Assembly (NCBI GenBank): GCA_026785795.1
Contig: JAJAZJ010000046.1
Span: 1-7,176, forward strand
Length of the DNA stretch: 7,176 nucleotides
From: Pseudoxanthomonas sp.
GTDB taxonomy: Bacteria > Pseudomonadota > Gammaproteobacteria > Xanthomonadales > Xanthomonadaceae
Reading direction: 5' to 3'
Made by a program: the position numbers and the translations under genes. The notes under the pieces are model-generated. The model saw only the letters and a program-made list of their open reading frames with translations, was not told the DNA's origin and made no database searches. Below are positions 6,822 through 7,176 of the stretch, piece by piece. Each line of letters opens with the position of its first letter. Within the stretch, counting starts at the first letter, position 1.

Positions 6822-7160
6822 TCACGCGCACTTCGCCGGAGCGCGATTGCCTGCCGGCGCGCACTCGGCCCGCTGCGCTCCGCCGCAGCAGTTGTGGGTC
6901 AGGAATTCGATCAGCCCGTTCATCGCGTCGAACCGCGCCCGGTAGCAGATGTAGCGGCCTTGGGTTTCGCCTTCGATCAGGCCGGCGGCCACCAGGTCCT
7001 TGAGGTGGAAAGACAGCGTGGCCGCAGGCACCGACAGCGCATCGGCTAGCTCCCCCGCCATCCGCCCCTGCGGACCGGCCTCCACCAGCAGGCGGAAGAT
7101 CGACAGCCGCGTGGCCTGGCCGAGGGCGGAGAGCGCGAAGAGTGCCTGCTTCATTTCCAT
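6822..7160 (-). CDS. arsR: ArsR/SmtB-family arsenic-responsive repressor
   Basis: This 112-residue protein is a winged-helix repressor of the ArsR/SmtB family. FALSALGQATRLSIFRLLVE (8-27) is the conserved N-terminal segment, MAGELADALSVPAATLSFHL (34-53) is the helix-turn-helix, and AGLIEGETQGRYICYR (59-74) is the wing. The helix-3 CxC metal site of the plasmid-type ArsR is absent. Instead the tail carries C91-C92, C100 and C111 (FLTHNCCGG, AEC, KCA), much like the Acidithiobacillus-type ArsR that binds arsenite through an adjacent Cys pair plus a third Cys near the C-terminus. It would repress its own operon until arsenite, or a related metalloid, is bound. The ATG at 7160 is followed by an in-frame ATG at 7154; neither has a clear ribosome site, and only 16 bases remain before the window edge, so the promoter and operator are mostly out of view. 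Confidence 0.92.
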   Translation of the reverse strand: MEMKQALFALSALGQATRLSIFRLLVEAGPQGRMAGELADALSVPAATLSFHLKDLVAAGLIEGETQGRYICYRARFDAMNGLIEFLTHNCCGGAQRAECAPAGNRAPAKCA

Positions 7161-7176
7161 ATTTGCAGAATAGTCG

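Noticed and set aside
3048..6945. Three long plus-strand open frames (3048-4232, 4264-5496, 5509-6945) opposite the transporter and GAPDH genes
   Set aside because: They are antisense to genes with clear family motifs. Their translations are rich in Arg, His, Gln and Ala with no recognisable domain, as expected for complementary frames in GC-rich DNA.

Overview
The window is high-GC chromosomal DNA with dense, mostly leftward genes. It looks like a gammaproteobacterium of the Xanthomonadaceae (Stenotrophomonas, Xanthomonas, Lysobacter or a relative). This is inferred from base composition and from the look of the NdvB C-terminus, the lipoprotein copper chaperone and the arsJ cluster. No rRNA or other marker gene confirms it. 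I see no tRNA, CRISPR array, insertion sequence or phage gene.

Layout. Bases 1-1736 (+) hold the C-terminal part of a very large cyclic beta-1,2-glucan synthase (NdvB type, GH94 phosphorylase domain) that begins upstream of the window. A small helical hypothetical ORF (1733-2053, +) overlaps its stop codon in a GTGA start/stop overlap. All remaining genes are on the minus strand. Read in their own direction from the right edge they are: arsR (7160-6822), an ArsJ-associated glyceraldehyde-3-phosphate dehydrogenase (6756-5749), arsJ (5745-4528), an AmpG-like MFS permease (4412-3126), a small secreted hypothetical protein with an EF-hand-like loop (3014-2574), and a PCuAC copper-chaperone lipoprotein (2465-1998). 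The last gene converges on the small plus-strand ORF and overlaps it by 56 bases.

How the genes work together. arsR-gapdh-arsJ is a recognisable arsenate-resistance operon. The dedicated GAPDH uses arsenate in place of phosphate to make unstable 1-arseno-3-phosphoglycerate. ArsJ exports this, and it then breaks down outside the cell, giving arsenate extrusion without reduction to arsenite. ArsR would be the metalloid-responsive repressor. The system is already described. The parts less well explained are the AmpG-like permease directly behind arsJ, a palindrome plus direct repeat between arsR and gapdh, an inverted repeat over a possible promoter of the secreted hypothetical gene, and the small coupled ORF behind ndvB. 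I found no strong evidence of a wholly new system.
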